DNA of 64,000 bases, from contig NZ_JASISU010000002.1 in the NCBI RefSeq assembly GCF_030063285.1, positions 558,001-622,000 of the forward strand, in the 5' to 3' direction. A model generated the notes under the pieces. The model worked only from the letters and a program-made list of their open reading frames with translations. It ran no database searches and had not been told where the DNA came from. This document shows, one piece after another, positions 46,328-55,306 of this stretch. This stretch comes from Pseudarthrobacter sp. PS3-L1 (GTDB lineage: Bacteria; Actinomycetota; Actinomycetes; Actinomycetales; Micrococcaceae). The first letter of the stretch is position 1, and each line of letters starts with the position of its first letter. The position numbers and the translations under genes were made by a program.

Positions 46328-48300
46328 CGCATATCCTGCATATTCTTTGCTTCTTCGGAAGATTTCAGTTGCCACGGGACGCTGGCCACCATGACGCCGG
46401 GCTCAAAGTGCAGCCGGGTCTTGATGCGGAGCGCCGTCTGGTTGTGGACCAGCTGCTCCCACCACTTACCCACTACATACTCCGGGATGTACACCACAAC
46501 AAGGTCCCTCGGGGAGTCCTTTCGCATGGTCTTGACGTACTCCATGATGGGCGTAATGGTCTCCCGATAAGGGCTGGAAAGGACGGTCAGGGGAACAGGG
46601 ATGTCCAGCTTGTCCCAGTCCGCAATGGTCTGCGCAGTCTCATCGGGGTCGATATCCACAGTAATGGCATCCAACTGGGACGGCCGCGATGCACGTGCGT
46701 AGGCCAGCGCGCGAAGAACAGGTTTGCGCACGTGGGAGACCAGGAGAACTGCGTGGACCCGGGTGGGCAGCGCACGTGGCGAGGAATCCTCATCCACTGC
46801 GAGTTCCTTCGCAACATTGTCATAGTGGGCCCGGATGCTCCACATGATCAGGTACAGCACCAACATGGCTAGGAGTGCAATCCAAGCACCCTGCTGGAAC
46901 TTCGTTATCAGCACAATGACCAGGACAAGTGCCGTCATGCTGAAACCGATGGTGGTGATGATCCTTGACTTCATGATCTGGCGACGCACTGTCTTGTCCC
47001 TGGCCAGCTTCAGGGCCCGGCCCCAGTGCCGGATCATGCCGAGCTGGCTGGCAGTGAAGGAGATAAAGACACCAACAATGTAGAGCTGGATCAGCTTGGT
47101 GACGTCAGCGTTGAAGGAGATGATGAGCACCAGCGCCCCTGCGGCCAACGCGAGGACGCCGTTACTGAACGCCAGCCTGTCGCCACGGGTCCGCAGCTGA
47201 CGGGGCAGGTAGCCATCCTGGGCGAGGATGGAGCCAAGGACCGGGAACCCGTTGAAGGCCGTATTGGAGGCAAAGACCAGGATGACACCCGTGGCGGCTA
47301 CCACAATGTAGAACGGCAGGGACCCGGCCCCAAAAATAGTCTGTGCAATCTGGCTGATGGCCGGGTTCTGAATGTAGTCCTCGGGCAGTGGCTGGCCGTT
47401 GAGCAGGAACTCTGTTGCTGGATCGAGCACAATATGAACTTTGGTGGCGTTGGCCAGGTACATGATGCCGGCCAGCATGGAGGCACCAATGACGCCGAGA
47501 AGGAGCAGGGTGGTCGCCGCGTTTTTGCTCTTGGGTTTTTTGAAGTTGGGAACACCATTGCTGATGGCCTCCACGCCAGTGAGCGCCGCAGCCCCCGAAG
47601 AAAAGGCCCTGAGGAGGAGGAAGGCCCCGGCGAGGCCCACCATCCCCTCATCGAAGCCGGGGGCAGGCACGATCGTGAACGCCGCCGAGGGTGCCTCCGC
47701 GAGGGTTCCCGTGGCCGCCTGGAAGACCCCCACGGCTGTCATCCCGAGGATGGATGCCATGAAGATATATGTCGGAACGGCAAAGACGTTGCCCGCTTCC
47801 TTGATGCCCCGTAGGTTCACCAGGGCAAGGATCACGACGCCGACAGTGGCAATGATGGCCTGCCTGCCATGCAGGGAAGGTACAGCAGTGGTCAGGTAGG
47901 AAGCCGCCGAGGACATCGACACTGCGACGGTCAGGACATAGTCGACCAGAAGCGCCGAGGCCACCGTCAATCCTGCCGGCTTTCCCAGGTTGACGTTGGC
48001 AATCTCATAGTCACCGCCGCCGGAGGGGTACGCGTGGACGTTTTGCCGGTATGAGGCAACAACAGTCAGCAGAACGACCATGACGGCCAGACCTACCCAA
48101 GGCGAAAAAGCCACGGCGCTGACACCGGCGAGGGCCAGTGTCAAGAGGATTTCATCCGGCGCGTAGGCCACTGACGACAACGCATCGGAGGCAAAAATGG
48201 GCAGCGCAATACGCTTGGGAAGCAGGGTGTGGGCCATCCGGTCGTTTCTGTACGGCCTGCCCACCAGCACGCGCTTGGCGGCATTCAGAATGTTCAACAC
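46324..48300 (-). CDS. APC-family permease, KimA-like potassium transporter candidate
   Basis: The 658-residue protein has about 12 transmembrane helices up to residue 490. Early motifs are ALPIFASDALSSVAYAPDEI and YPSGGGDYEIA, the pattern of KimA-type K+/H+ symporters. A cytosolic C-terminal domain (about 510-658) has alternating strands and helices, as in KimA. Two TrkA-type K+ regulatory proteins are encoded divergently just upstream. Together this suggests potassium uptake rather than amino acid transport, but it is an inference. The start is GTG with AAGGAAC upstream. Confidence 0.8.
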   Translation of the reverse strand: MLNILNAAKRVLVGRPYRNDRMAHTLLPKRIALPIFASDALSSVAYAPDEILLTLALAGVSAVAFSPWVGLAVMVVLLTVVASYRQNVHAYPSGGGDYEIANVNLGKPAGLTVASALLVDYVLTVAVSMSSAASYLTTAVPSLHGRQAIIATVGVVILALVNLRGIKEAGNVFAVPTYIFMASILGMTAVGVFQAATGTLAEAPSAAFTIVPAPGFDEGMVGLAGAFLLLRAFSSGAAALTGVEAISNGVPNFKKPKSKNAATTLLLLGVIGASMLAGIMYLANATKVHIVLDPATEFLLNGQPLPEDYIQNPAISQIAQTIFGAGSLPFYIVVAATGVILVFASNTAFNGFPVLGSILAQDGYLPRQLRTRGDRLAFSNGVLALAAGALVLIISFNADVTKLIQLYIVGVFISFTASQLGMIRHWGRALKLARDKTVRRQIMKSRIITTIGFSMTALVLVIVLITKFQQGAWIALLAMLVLYLIMWSIRAHYDNVAKELAVDEDSSPRALPTRVHAVLLVSHVRKPVLRALAYARASRPSQLDAITVDIDPDETAQTIADWDKLDIPVPLTVLSSPYRETITPIMEYVKTMRKDSPRDLVVVYIPEYVVGKWWEQLVHNQTALRIKTRLHFEPGVMVASVPWQLKSSEEAKNMQDMR

Positions 48301-48441
48301 GAGGGTTCCTTGAGGCTACTCACAATGTCCCACACCGGTTGAGGACTAGAGCAACCTTACGACACGTCCGGCAGCCCGGATCTGATCCTTGGCGTTCCGG
48401 GCTGTCTTGGCACGGCGGGGAATCGCCTTTGTGCCTCGCGC

Positions 48442-48488
48442 CTGAAATGAATCCCCCGTGACTGTAGAGTTTTGTCCTGCAGTGCAGG
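48442..48488 (+). promoter_or_regulatory. trkA promoter with start-site palindrome
   Basis: CTGAAA (48442-48447) and TAGAGT (48465-48470) are spaced by 17 bp. CCTGCA-G-TGCAGG (48476-48488) is a perfect palindrome right where transcription should start. It could be an operator or a leader hairpin. Confidence 0.45.
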
Positions 48489-48512
48489 GATGCAAGAACT
48501 AAGGAGATCCGC

Positions 48513-49184
48513 GTGGCGCACTTTGTGATCATGGGTTGTGGGCGCGTTGGCGCCACGCTCGCCCACACACTCGAAGATGCCGGCCATTCGGTGGCCATCA
48601 TCGACCAGGATGACAGGGCGTTCCGGCGCCTGCGGGTAGGTTTCACCGGCCGTAAGGTCACGGGAGTGGGATTCGACCGCGACACCCTCAAGCAGGCAGG
48701 CGTGGCTGAAGCCTATGCATTTGCCGCTGTCTCCAGCGGTGACAACTCGAATATCCTCGCAACCCGGGTGGCGAGGGAAACTTTCCATGTCCCTCACGTG
48801 GTGGCGCGTATTTACGATCCAGGGCGGGCGGAAATCTACCAGCGGCTCGGGATCCCCACGGTTGCTGCAGTCCGATGGAGCGCCGACCAGGTTCTCCGCC
48901 GCATTCTCCCGGAACAACACCTGACAGGCGATTTCCGGGAACCCTCGGGCCGTTTGGTCCTCGCTGAACTTGACGTAGCCGCAGCCTGGATCGGACATCG
49001 CGTCGCTGCCATCGAAGACGCCACCGGGATCCGGGTGGCTTACCTCACCAGGTTCGGCGAGGCCATGCTGCCCACAGCTGGCACCGTCTACCAGGAGGCC
49101 GACACAGTGCACGCCATGCTTCCCATTGACAGGACCTCAGAAGTCGCCCACATTCTGGCCAAAGCGCCCGCCAAGGAGCTGTAG
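48513..49184 (+). CDS. ceoB: TrkA-type potassium regulatory protein (CeoB-like)
   Basis: This cytosolic RCK protein binds NAD(H) or nucleotides and regulates K+ transport. The 223 residues hold an RCK_N Rossmann domain with GCGRVG (8-13) and the acidic AIIDQDD, and a C-terminal RCK_C domain from about 135. The GTG start at 48513 is preceded by AAGGAG. It overlaps the next TrkA gene by one base, the same tandem arrangement as ceoB-ceoC in mycobacteria. Confidence 0.92.
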   Translation: MAHFVIMGCGRVGATLAHTLEDAGHSVAIIDQDDRAFRRLRVGFTGRKVTGVGFDRDTLKQAGVAEAYAFAAVSSGDNSNILATRVARETFHVPHVVARIYDPGRAEIYQRLGIPTVAAVRWSADQVLRRILPEQHLTGDFREPSGRLVLAELDVAAAWIGHRVAAIEDATGIRVAYLTRFGEAMLPTAGTVYQEADTVHAMLPIDRTSEVAHILAKAPAKEL

Positions 49185-49924
49185 TGAAAGTTGTGATCGT
49201 CGGGGCTGGCAGTGTCGGTTCCTCCATTGCCCGCGAATTGCTCTCGCACAAGCACGAGATTCTGCTCATTGACGTCAAACCGGAAGTAATCGGTCGCAGC
49301 GGGCTGAGGGGTGCGCACTGGCTGGTGGGCGATGCCTGCGAACTCAGCACCCTGAAGGGAGCCAAACTGGACGAAGCCGACGTCGTCGTGTCCGCCACGG
49401 GGGACGACAAGGTCAACCTGGTGGTGTCCCTGCTTGCAAAAACAGAATTTGGTGTGGGACGGACAGTGGGTCGCGTGAACAATCCAAAGAATGACTGGAT
49501 GTTCAACGATTCCTGGGGTGTCGATGTAGCTGTGAACACGCCCCAGCTCATGACGGCGCTGGTGGAGGAAGCGGTGGAGATCGGCGACCTGGTGCGCCTG
49601 CTGACACTTCAGACGGGCGTTGCTTCACTGGTGGAGTTCACAGTCCCCCACGATTCGCACGTCATTGGCGCGACCGTCGGAAGCATCAGCTGGCCCGAGG
49701 ATGCCACCCTTGTGGCGATCCTGCGCGATCACGCCCCCATCACACCTACGCGTGACGAGACCATCGATGGGGGCGACGAGCTGTTCTTTGTCACCACGAT
49801 TGCCGCCGAGGACGACCTCCGGGCGTTGTTGTCGCCGGAGAGCGCCGGCCACGAGGGTTCCGACGCCGAGGATGTCACCCGAACGGAATCTCACGGAGCC
49901 GACGACGATGGGTTCGACGGCTGA
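49184..49924 (+). CDS. ceoC: TrkA-type potassium regulatory protein (CeoC-like)
   Basis: This is the second RCK protein of the pair: 246 residues with GAGSVG (7-12) and LLIDVKPE, then an RCK_C domain near 145-215. The last 35 residues are acidic and disordered. With the upstream paralogue it probably forms a hetero-oligomeric gating ring for a K+ transporter, plausibly the divergent KimA-like permease. Its last 34 bp overlap the convergent DUF3159 gene. Confidence 0.92.
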   Translation: MKVVIVGAGSVGSSIARELLSHKHEILLIDVKPEVIGRSGLRGAHWLVGDACELSTLKGAKLDEADVVVSATGDDKVNLVVSLLAKTEFGVGRTVGRVNNPKNDWMFNDSWGVDVAVNTPQLMTALVEEAVEIGDLVRLLTLQTGVASLVEFTVPHDSHVIGATVGSISWPEDATLVAILRDHAPITPTRDETIDGGDELFFVTTIAAEDDLRALLSPESAGHEGSDAEDVTRTESHGADDDGFDG

Positions 49925-50640
49925 TCGGAACCGGCGTTGACGGGCCGGGTCACCAGCCAGGCGATCCAGATCCCGAGAATGTAGAGCGGCGCTCCCATGA
50001 TCAGCCGCGTCGTCGCCAGGGCGGCAAGGCCGTCCGGTCCCATCAAGTACAGCGGCACCTGGACAATCAGGCGCAAGGCCAGCACCGAGACAATGATCCA
50101 GGTACCCAGGCGGTAGGCCCTGACACGAAGTGGGTCCTTGCGCCATTCCAGACCCTCATTGCGGACAAGCCCAAACAGCAGGCCGGCAATGGGCCACCGC
50201 ACGGCAATCGACAAGACCATGGCCACGATATATACGGCATTGGTCAGCAGCCCGGGCAAATAGAAGTCCTCTGCTTTGCCGGTGCTGTTGGCGAACCAGG
50301 CAGAGATCCCGACTCCCACCACCCCAGCGAGTGCCTGTGTCAGTGGCTTGCGCTGGACCAGCCGAGTGATGGTAAAAATTGCTGCCGCTCCGAGGGCCGC
50401 GATGAGCGACGGCTGGAGATCGCGGGTGAGCGTGAAGGCAACCAGGAAAACAAGACCCGGCAGGATGCTCTCCGCGATTCCCTGGACACCTCCAGCGCTC
50501 CCCAGAACATCAACATGTCCTGCCGCGGTTCGGCGCAGGCCAGCTTTTTCTGCGTAACCTTGGGCCAGCCCGCTACTCGGTTCGGCGGCGTTCGTCCGCG
50601 GTGTTTCGTCGTCGGGCGGTGGGTGTTGGGCGGACGTCAT
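49891..50640 (-). CDS. DUF3159 family membrane protein
   Basis: The 249-residue protein has a polar N-terminus (1-55), then about five or six transmembrane helices beginning at SILPGLVFLVAFTLTRD. It belongs to DUF3159, whose members accompany dut and DUF3710 in actinobacteria; function is unknown. It overlaps the upstream OB-fold gene by 4 nt and the convergent TrkA gene by 34 bp. Confidence 0.88.
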   Translation of the reverse strand: MTSAQHPPPDDETPRTNAAEPSSGLAQGYAEKAGLRRTAAGHVDVLGSAGGVQGIAESILPGLVFLVAFTLTRDLQPSLIAALGAAAIFTITRLVQRKPLTQALAGVVGVGISAWFANSTGKAEDFYLPGLLTNAVYIVAMVLSIAVRWPIAGLLFGLVRNEGLEWRKDPLRVRAYRLGTWIIVSVLALRLIVQVPLYLMGPDGLAALATTRLIMGAPLYILGIWIAWLVTRPVNAGSDQPSNPSSSAP

Positions 50641-50981
50641 GACTTCTCCTGGCGGGACAACAATTCATAGCGGGGATTGAACATGGTGGGCATGCCCTGG
50701 TTTCGGGCCAGCATGCCCTCCAGTTGGACTTCCACCCCGGCCGCGATGCCCGGGATCCGCCGCCGGCCTATCCAGACCACCTTCAGGCGGGGCCGCCCTG
50801 CTCCAGCGGGCGCATCCGAATCCGAGACAACTGCCGTGAAGTACGACGTGCTCTCGGCTGATGGATAGGTGACAGATTCGATGTGGCCACGGCAGAGAAC
50901 CCGGCCGCGCGCGGGAAGACCACTGATGGAGTGGGCCGTTCGGTGCACGTGCGGCCGGGGAATCCTGGCATGGTCAGCCAA
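50637..50981 (-). CDS. OB-fold nucleic-acid-binding domain protein
   Basis: This small 114-residue protein has an OB-fold pattern: GRVLCRGHIESVTYP, STSYFTAVVSD, RLKVVWIGRRRIPGI and GVEVQLEGMLARNQGMPTMFNPRYEL. The frame is open to 51326, but the TTG at 50981, overlapping the DUF3710 stop and with GGAG upstream, gives the family length. It sits between DUF3710 and DUF3159, the same order as in mycobacteria. Binding partners are unknown. Confidence 0.82.
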   Translation of the reverse strand: MADHARIPRPHVHRTAHSISGLPARGRVLCRGHIESVTYPSAESTSYFTAVVSDSDAPAGAGRPRLKVVWIGRRRIPGIAAGVEVQLEGMLARNQGMPTMFNPRYELLSRQEKS

Positions 50982-51735
50982 TCTGGGTAGTCTCCGGTCC
51001 CCGTTCAGGCTTACGAAGTTCAGGAGCGGCTGCCGGTGCAGCTTGTTGCGCGCCAGCCCCAGGAGGCACAGCCCCAGGAACGGGAGACTGGGCAGCCTCT
51101 TTTGGAAGCCGCAACTGGAGAAGATCCCGTGGTGGCATGGGGCTGTCTCCGCGGAGGACCACAACCTGTCGGAAGAGCGCCTCAAGATCCTTGGCTGCGT
51201 CAGCTTCAAGCGCCGCAGGTCCGCCAAAGACGCCGCGCAGGAACCAGCGGGGTCCGTCCACACCCACGAACCTGGCGACACGGTAGCCCTGGCTGCCGTC
51301 AGCGGTGGTGGCCGGCAGTTTGGCAATCAGTTCGGTTCCGAAGCTGCCTTCGACGTCATCGATCTGACCGCCCTGTCCGCCAACTGACTGGCCGATCTGG
51401 ACCCGGATCTCGTCCCACAACCCCTCCGTCTTGGGTGCGGCAAACGCCTGCAGCTGAAGGCTCGAACCATTGAGGTCCAGTGTTACCGCAATGACCCGCT
51501 GCGTTGCCTCTTCAATTTCAAGCCGCAGCTGGAGGCCCTCACTGGGTGCGATCAGCAGTGCACCCAGGTCGACGTAGCCGTCGGTGCTGTCAATATCCGC
51601 GAAATCGAAAGGACCTACGGGCGCATCGCTTCCCACGGGATCCGCCGTGTCTTGAGGAGCATCAAGCTCCGCCGGTGACACCCCGGATTTGTCCGACTGG
51701 TTCTGCTTAGCTTTCTTGCCACGCCCAAAGACCAT
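50974..51735 (-). CDS. DUF3710 family protein
   Basis: The 253-residue soluble protein starts with a basic FGRGKKAKQN segment and an acidic linker to about residue 50. The core (GYVDLGALLIAPSEGLQLRLE to DLLQLRLP) is the DUF3710 domain. The C-terminus is Pro/Ala-rich. DUF3710 is conserved next to dut in actinobacteria with no known role. The gene is 68 bp after dut and overlaps the OB-fold gene by 8 nt. Confidence 0.88.
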   Translation of the reverse strand: MVFGRGKKAKQNQSDKSGVSPAELDAPQDTADPVGSDAPVGPFDFADIDSTDGYVDLGALLIAPSEGLQLRLEIEEATQRVIAVTLDLNGSSLQLQAFAAPKTEGLWDEIRVQIGQSVGGQGGQIDDVEGSFGTELIAKLPATTADGSQGYRVARFVGVDGPRWFLRGVFGGPAALEADAAKDLEALFRQVVVLRGDSPMPPRDLLQLRLPKEAAQSPVPGAVPPGAGAQQAAPAAAPELRKPERGPETTQIG

Positions 51736-51803
51736 GTGTTTTCCGACTCCTCGTTAGTGTGAACATCAATCGTGTGCTGAGTATGCAGCAGGTGCTGCGC
51801 CAG

Positions 51804-52337
51804 TCAATGCGCTGGCGTTTGGCTCTCTGCTCCGAAACCGCCGGTGGATCCGAAGCCCCCGACGCCGCGGACTGAGGAACCGAGCTCTGGGACGGAAATG
51901 AACCGAGCATGCTCCACACGTTGGATGACAATTTGTGCAATTCTATCGCCGCGGCGGAGAACGATTGCAGATTTACGGTCCGTATTCAGGAGCGTGACCG
52001 AAATTTCGCCCCGATATCCTGCATCCACGGTTCCCGGTGCATTGACCACTGTCAACCCGTGTTTGGTGGCCAACCCCGAACGGGGATGAACCAGTGCCAC
52101 AAAACCGAAGGGCAGCGCGATCGAAACTCCCGTGGGCACCAGGCGGCGCTCCCCTGGCTCAAGCACAACATCCTCGCGTGTCCGCAGGTCCGCCCCTGCG
52201 TCACCAGGGTGCGCATACGACGGCGGCTCCAGCCCGTCGTCGAGCATCTTGAGTTCGATATCAATGGTGCCCGCATCCTGGTTGGTCACGGACGAGGGCT
52301 CGGTTGGCACAGCATCTGCTGCATGGTGTTCAGTCAC
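51804..52337 (-). CDS. dut: dUTP diphosphatase
   Basis: Dut hydrolyses dUTP, keeping uracil out of DNA and supplying dUMP. The 177-residue trimeric enzyme has all five motifs: HPGDAGADLRT, HPRSGLATKHG, NAPGTVDAGYRGEI, RGDRIAQIV and the C-terminal RGVGGFGSTGGFG. There is an N-terminal extension of about 25 residues. The start is GTG at 52337, 8 nt after a TAGGAT box, so it may be nearly leaderless. It is divergent from the DUF3093 gene. Confidence 0.96.
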   Translation of the reverse strand: MTEHHAADAVPTEPSSVTNQDAGTIDIELKMLDDGLEPPSYAHPGDAGADLRTREDVVLEPGERRLVPTGVSIALPFGFVALVHPRSGLATKHGLTVVNAPGTVDAGYRGEISVTLLNTDRKSAIVLRRGDRIAQIVIQRVEHARFISVPELGSSVRGVGGFGSTGGFGAESQTPAH

Positions 52338-52465
52338 AATGCTTCATCCTAACTCCAGGCAGGGCGTGGCGGCACGGTGCGCGGCGGCACTGTGGCAGCC
52401 GCGACAGCCTAGAGGAATTGGGGGTGCGGGATGAAATACCCCCGCAAAGGTGGGAAGCTTGGACC

Positions 52466-52960
52466 ATGCCCGATTCACGTTCCAGCGCCCCGAGTCCAGC
52501 CAACAACGTCAGCCCAGCTACTCCTGTTTACCGGGAAAAATTGTGGCCCGCCCTGTGGATCTGGGTTGTGGTGGCCGGTATTTCAGGCGCTGGAATCCTT
52601 GTTTTCGCTCCGATTAGCTTTGGTGCTGGCCTGACTGCGGCTGCAGTGCTCTTTGTCATCATGGCCGTACTTCTCATCCTCTCGACCCCCCTCATTGAGG
52701 TTACAGACCGGACCTTCACCGTAGGCCGGGCCACGATTGAACGTCAGTTCATTGGCGAGGTTGCTGCCTTTCGCGACGGCGAGGCAACTGCCGAGCGTGG
52801 AGTCCGGCTCAACGCCGTGGCTTACCTCTGCATCCGTGGCTGGGTCAGTCCCGTTGTCCGGGCCACCATCACTGACCCCTCAGACAGCACGCCCTACTGG
52901 CTTACTTCCAGCAGGCATCCTGAAGACCTCGTGGCGGCACTCACCACACGGCCGGAGTAG
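52466..52960 (+). CDS. DUF3093 family membrane protein
   Basis: The 164-residue protein has two adjacent transmembrane helices near 28-75 (WPALWIWVVVAGISGAG and AAAVLFVIMAVLLIL) and a cytosolic C-terminal half with GRATIERQFIGEVAAF and YWLTSSRHPEDLVAAL. This fits DUF3093, found beside dut in actinobacteria, function unknown. The ATG at 52466 is preferred to the in-frame upstream start at 52304, which is antisense to dut. Confidence 0.85.
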   Translation: MPDSRSSAPSPANNVSPATPVYREKLWPALWIWVVVAGISGAGILVFAPISFGAGLTAAAVLFVIMAVLLILSTPLIEVTDRTFTVGRATIERQFIGEVAAFRDGEATAERGVRLNAVAYLCIRGWVSPVVRATITDPSDSTPYWLTSSRHPEDLVAALTTRPE

Positions 52961-53109
52961 GCCTGACTGTCAAGAGCGCCGCAGCGGAAAATCGCGGCAA
53001 CGTGTGATTCCCGAACGGAATATCACGGCGCGCCCTCACAGGTGCAGCACTTTACTGCCCATCAGTGGCAGAGTTTCGATAGATATTAATGCCATAGTGG
53101 AGGACTTGT

Positions 53110-54474
53110 ATGCAGGATCTACGGCTTGTAGGCGTCCACGACGACGGAGAACATCTCCTGTTGAGCGGAGCCGGCAGCGAGATGTTCCGGCTGCCACTTG
53201 ATGAGGCACTGAGGGCTGCCAGCCGCCCGGTCGCCAAGAGCCCAACGCGCAGCGCGCCCGTTGCGCTCTCGCCACGCGATATCCAGGCACGGATCAGGGC
53301 CGGAGCGACGGCGACTGAAGTATCCGAGCTCTCAGGCATCCCGTTGGCCAAGGTTGAACGCTACGAAGGGCCTGTGCTTGCTGAGCGCGATCACATTGCC
53401 CAGCAGGCTCGCAAGGTCGAAGTAGCTGCTCCCTTGGCGGGCCAGGATTCGTACCGATCAGCCTTCGGCGACGAGCCTGCGTCGCTCGATGAGATGGTGT
53501 CCCACAGGCTCTCCGCCTATGGAGTGGACCCCGCTACCGTGGAGTGGGACTCGTGGCGCCTTCCGGACGGAACCTGGGCAGTCGTCGCGCGCTTCGAAGA
53601 TACCTCGGAGCACCAGAGCGCGATTGGCGAGGCACCTCCGGCCCGCTGGGTATTCAGCCCGCTCCGGAAATCGCTCCAGAATGCCAACCGCTGGGCGCAG
53701 CAGCTCAGCGAGCTTGAGCCTCTGGACGGACCGCTCCCCTCCCGCCGACTCTCAGCCGTGTCCGACCAACCCTTTGATTTTGAGTCCGACGCTGCAACCA
53801 AAAGTCCTGACGGAACCCCAACTGCCTCCCAGGTATCAGTCCCTACGCCGGAGGACGACGTGGCGTCGGCGGCAGACGCGGATGGCCTTCTGGATATGCT
53901 CCGCTCACGCAGGGGCCAGCGCCTCGGTACTGACGAAGATGGAGATGACGCTCTCGCCCTTCTCCTCACCAACGGAGTCCCCGCGGCACATCCGCGTCCC
54001 AGTGAACACCCCGACGTCGTCCAGGAGGAGCAGAACTCCCCTGCCGCAACGGGTGGCCCTGAGTCTCGTTCAGATTCGACGGAAACAGCAGAGCGCGAAC
54101 GTCGGCCGTCCACGGGTTCACGGCTGAGCCTTATTCCACCGCTGCGTGATTCTTCCGACGATTCGTTAAGGCTGCACGATGGCGTCAGCACGGAGACCCG
54201 TGAGGTAACGATCCAGGCTGCGCCGACCCCTCGGGAGAATCCTTCCGGTGCAGAGGCCCCAGCCCGCCCGTTATCCGGAAAGCCGCGAAGTAGTGGCCGG
54301 AGCGGTCTGAACGAACTCCTTGGTTATGGCAGGCCACGGACGGACACGTCGGAGGGCAGCGGAGAAGACGATGCAGCATCCGATGCCAAAACACCCGAGC
54401 GTCAACCGTCCAAGCCGAAAAGATCAAGCGTACCGAGCTGGGACGACATCGTCTTCGGTACTCGAGGCGACTGA
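53110..54474 (+). CDS. sepH: Septation protein SepH
   Basis: SepH promotes FtsZ assembly in actinobacteria. The 454-residue protein has the conserved N-terminal DUF3071 domain: MQDLRLVGVHDDGEHLLLSG, then a helix-turn-helix-like LSPRDIQARIRAGATATEVSELSGIP near 57-82, and WDSWRLPDGTWAVVARFE around 142-160. From about 225 it is long, acidic and disordered, ending in a short basic SVPSWDDIVFGTRGD. GGAGGA precedes the ATG. It follows DUF3093, as in related genomes. Confidence 0.92.
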   Translation: MQDLRLVGVHDDGEHLLLSGAGSEMFRLPLDEALRAASRPVAKSPTRSAPVALSPRDIQARIRAGATATEVSELSGIPLAKVERYEGPVLAERDHIAQQARKVEVAAPLAGQDSYRSAFGDEPASLDEMVSHRLSAYGVDPATVEWDSWRLPDGTWAVVARFEDTSEHQSAIGEAPPARWVFSPLRKSLQNANRWAQQLSELEPLDGPLPSRRLSAVSDQPFDFESDAATKSPDGTPTASQVSVPTPEDDVASAADADGLLDMLRSRRGQRLGTDEDGDDALALLLTNGVPAAHPRPSEHPDVVQEEQNSPAATGGPESRSDSTETAERERRPSTGSRLSLIPPLRDSSDDSLRLHDGVSTETREVTIQAAPTPRENPSGAEAPARPLSGKPRSSGRSGLNELLGYGRPRTDTSEGSGEDDAASDAKTPERQPSKPKRSSVPSWDDIVFGTRGD

Positions 54475-54580
54475 CCGTTAGCTCTACCGCGCCCCGTTGC
54501 CGTGACCCGTATGCGGTCTCGCGTCATGCCCGGTGTTCCTCCATCGGGGCTAAAAAGTGGTGCGGTGCTCACCGCGAGGT

Positions 54581-55306
54581 TCACGGTGCTGCAGCGGCAG
54601 GCTGGTCCTTTCGTGGCAAAGATTCAACATCAAAAGGCAGCAACTGATCCTGCTCATCGATCATCGTCGCTGCGTGGGCGCTGACTCGGCGCATGTAGTG
54701 CCTACGACACAGGGTTTCATACCCCACCACGTCGGCAGCCGGGCCTGTTGCATGGGCTGCGTCGGAATCCCTGGCCATGTCGACGTCACCCACCACCACC
54801 TGGGCACCTTCCACCACCATGATGCCGTTCACCGTGCGCGCATTCTGCGTGGCCCGGCGTCCACACCAGCAGAGTGCTTCTACCTGTAGGACCTGGACAC
54901 GGTCAGCAAGCTCAATGAGCCGTTGGGAGCCGGGGAAGAGCCGCGTGCGGAAGTCAGCCGTGATCCCAAAGGCAAAAACGTCCAGTTCCACCTCATCAAC
55001 AAGGCGCGCAAGTTGCTCAACCTGCTCTGGCGTATAGAACTGCGCCTCATCACAGATGAGATAGTCCACACGCTGGCCACGCGTGCGCCTCTCCATGACT
55101 TCGACCCAAAAGTTCGTCCGGTCACTGACTTCCACGGCGGCTTTCTGCAAGCCAAGCCTGCTGGAGATCATTGACTCTCCTGCACGGTCATTCCTGCTGA
55201 ATCGGATTCCGCCCCTGCCACGGACCCGATGGTTATGGTCCATCTGCAGCGCCAGCGTGGACTTTCCGCAGTCCATGGTTCCTGAGAAAAAGACAAGCTC
55301 AGCCAC
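54581..55306 (-). CDS. tdk: Thymidine kinase
   Basis: Tdk phosphorylates salvaged thymidine. The 241-residue type II enzyme has the P-loop FFSGTMDCGKST (6-17), CDEAQF (85-90), the lasso region DFRTRLFPGS and zinc cysteines in CWCGRRA and LCRRHY. The start is GTG at 55306, inside the 3' end of the phosphatase gene (8-nt overlap). The tail past 215 is short and not conserved. It ends the transcription unit that begins with pat. Confidence 0.95.
   Translation of the reverse strand: MAELVFFSGTMDCGKSTLALQMDHNHRVRGRGGIRFSRNDRAGESMISSRLGLQKAAVEVSDRTNFWVEVMERRTRGQRVDYLICDEAQFYTPEQVEQLARLVDEVELDVFAFGITADFRTRLFPGSQRLIELADRVQVLQVEALCWCGRRATQNARTVNGIMVVEGAQVVVGDVDMARDSDAAHATGPAADVVGYETLCRRHYMRRVSAHAATMIDEQDQLLPFDVESLPRKDQPAAAAP

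Noticed and set aside
48301..48512. c-di-AMP (ydaO) riboswitch before the KimA-like permease
   Set aside because: The leader lacks the conserved ydaO blocks as I know them; only a normal ribosome site and GTG start are seen.
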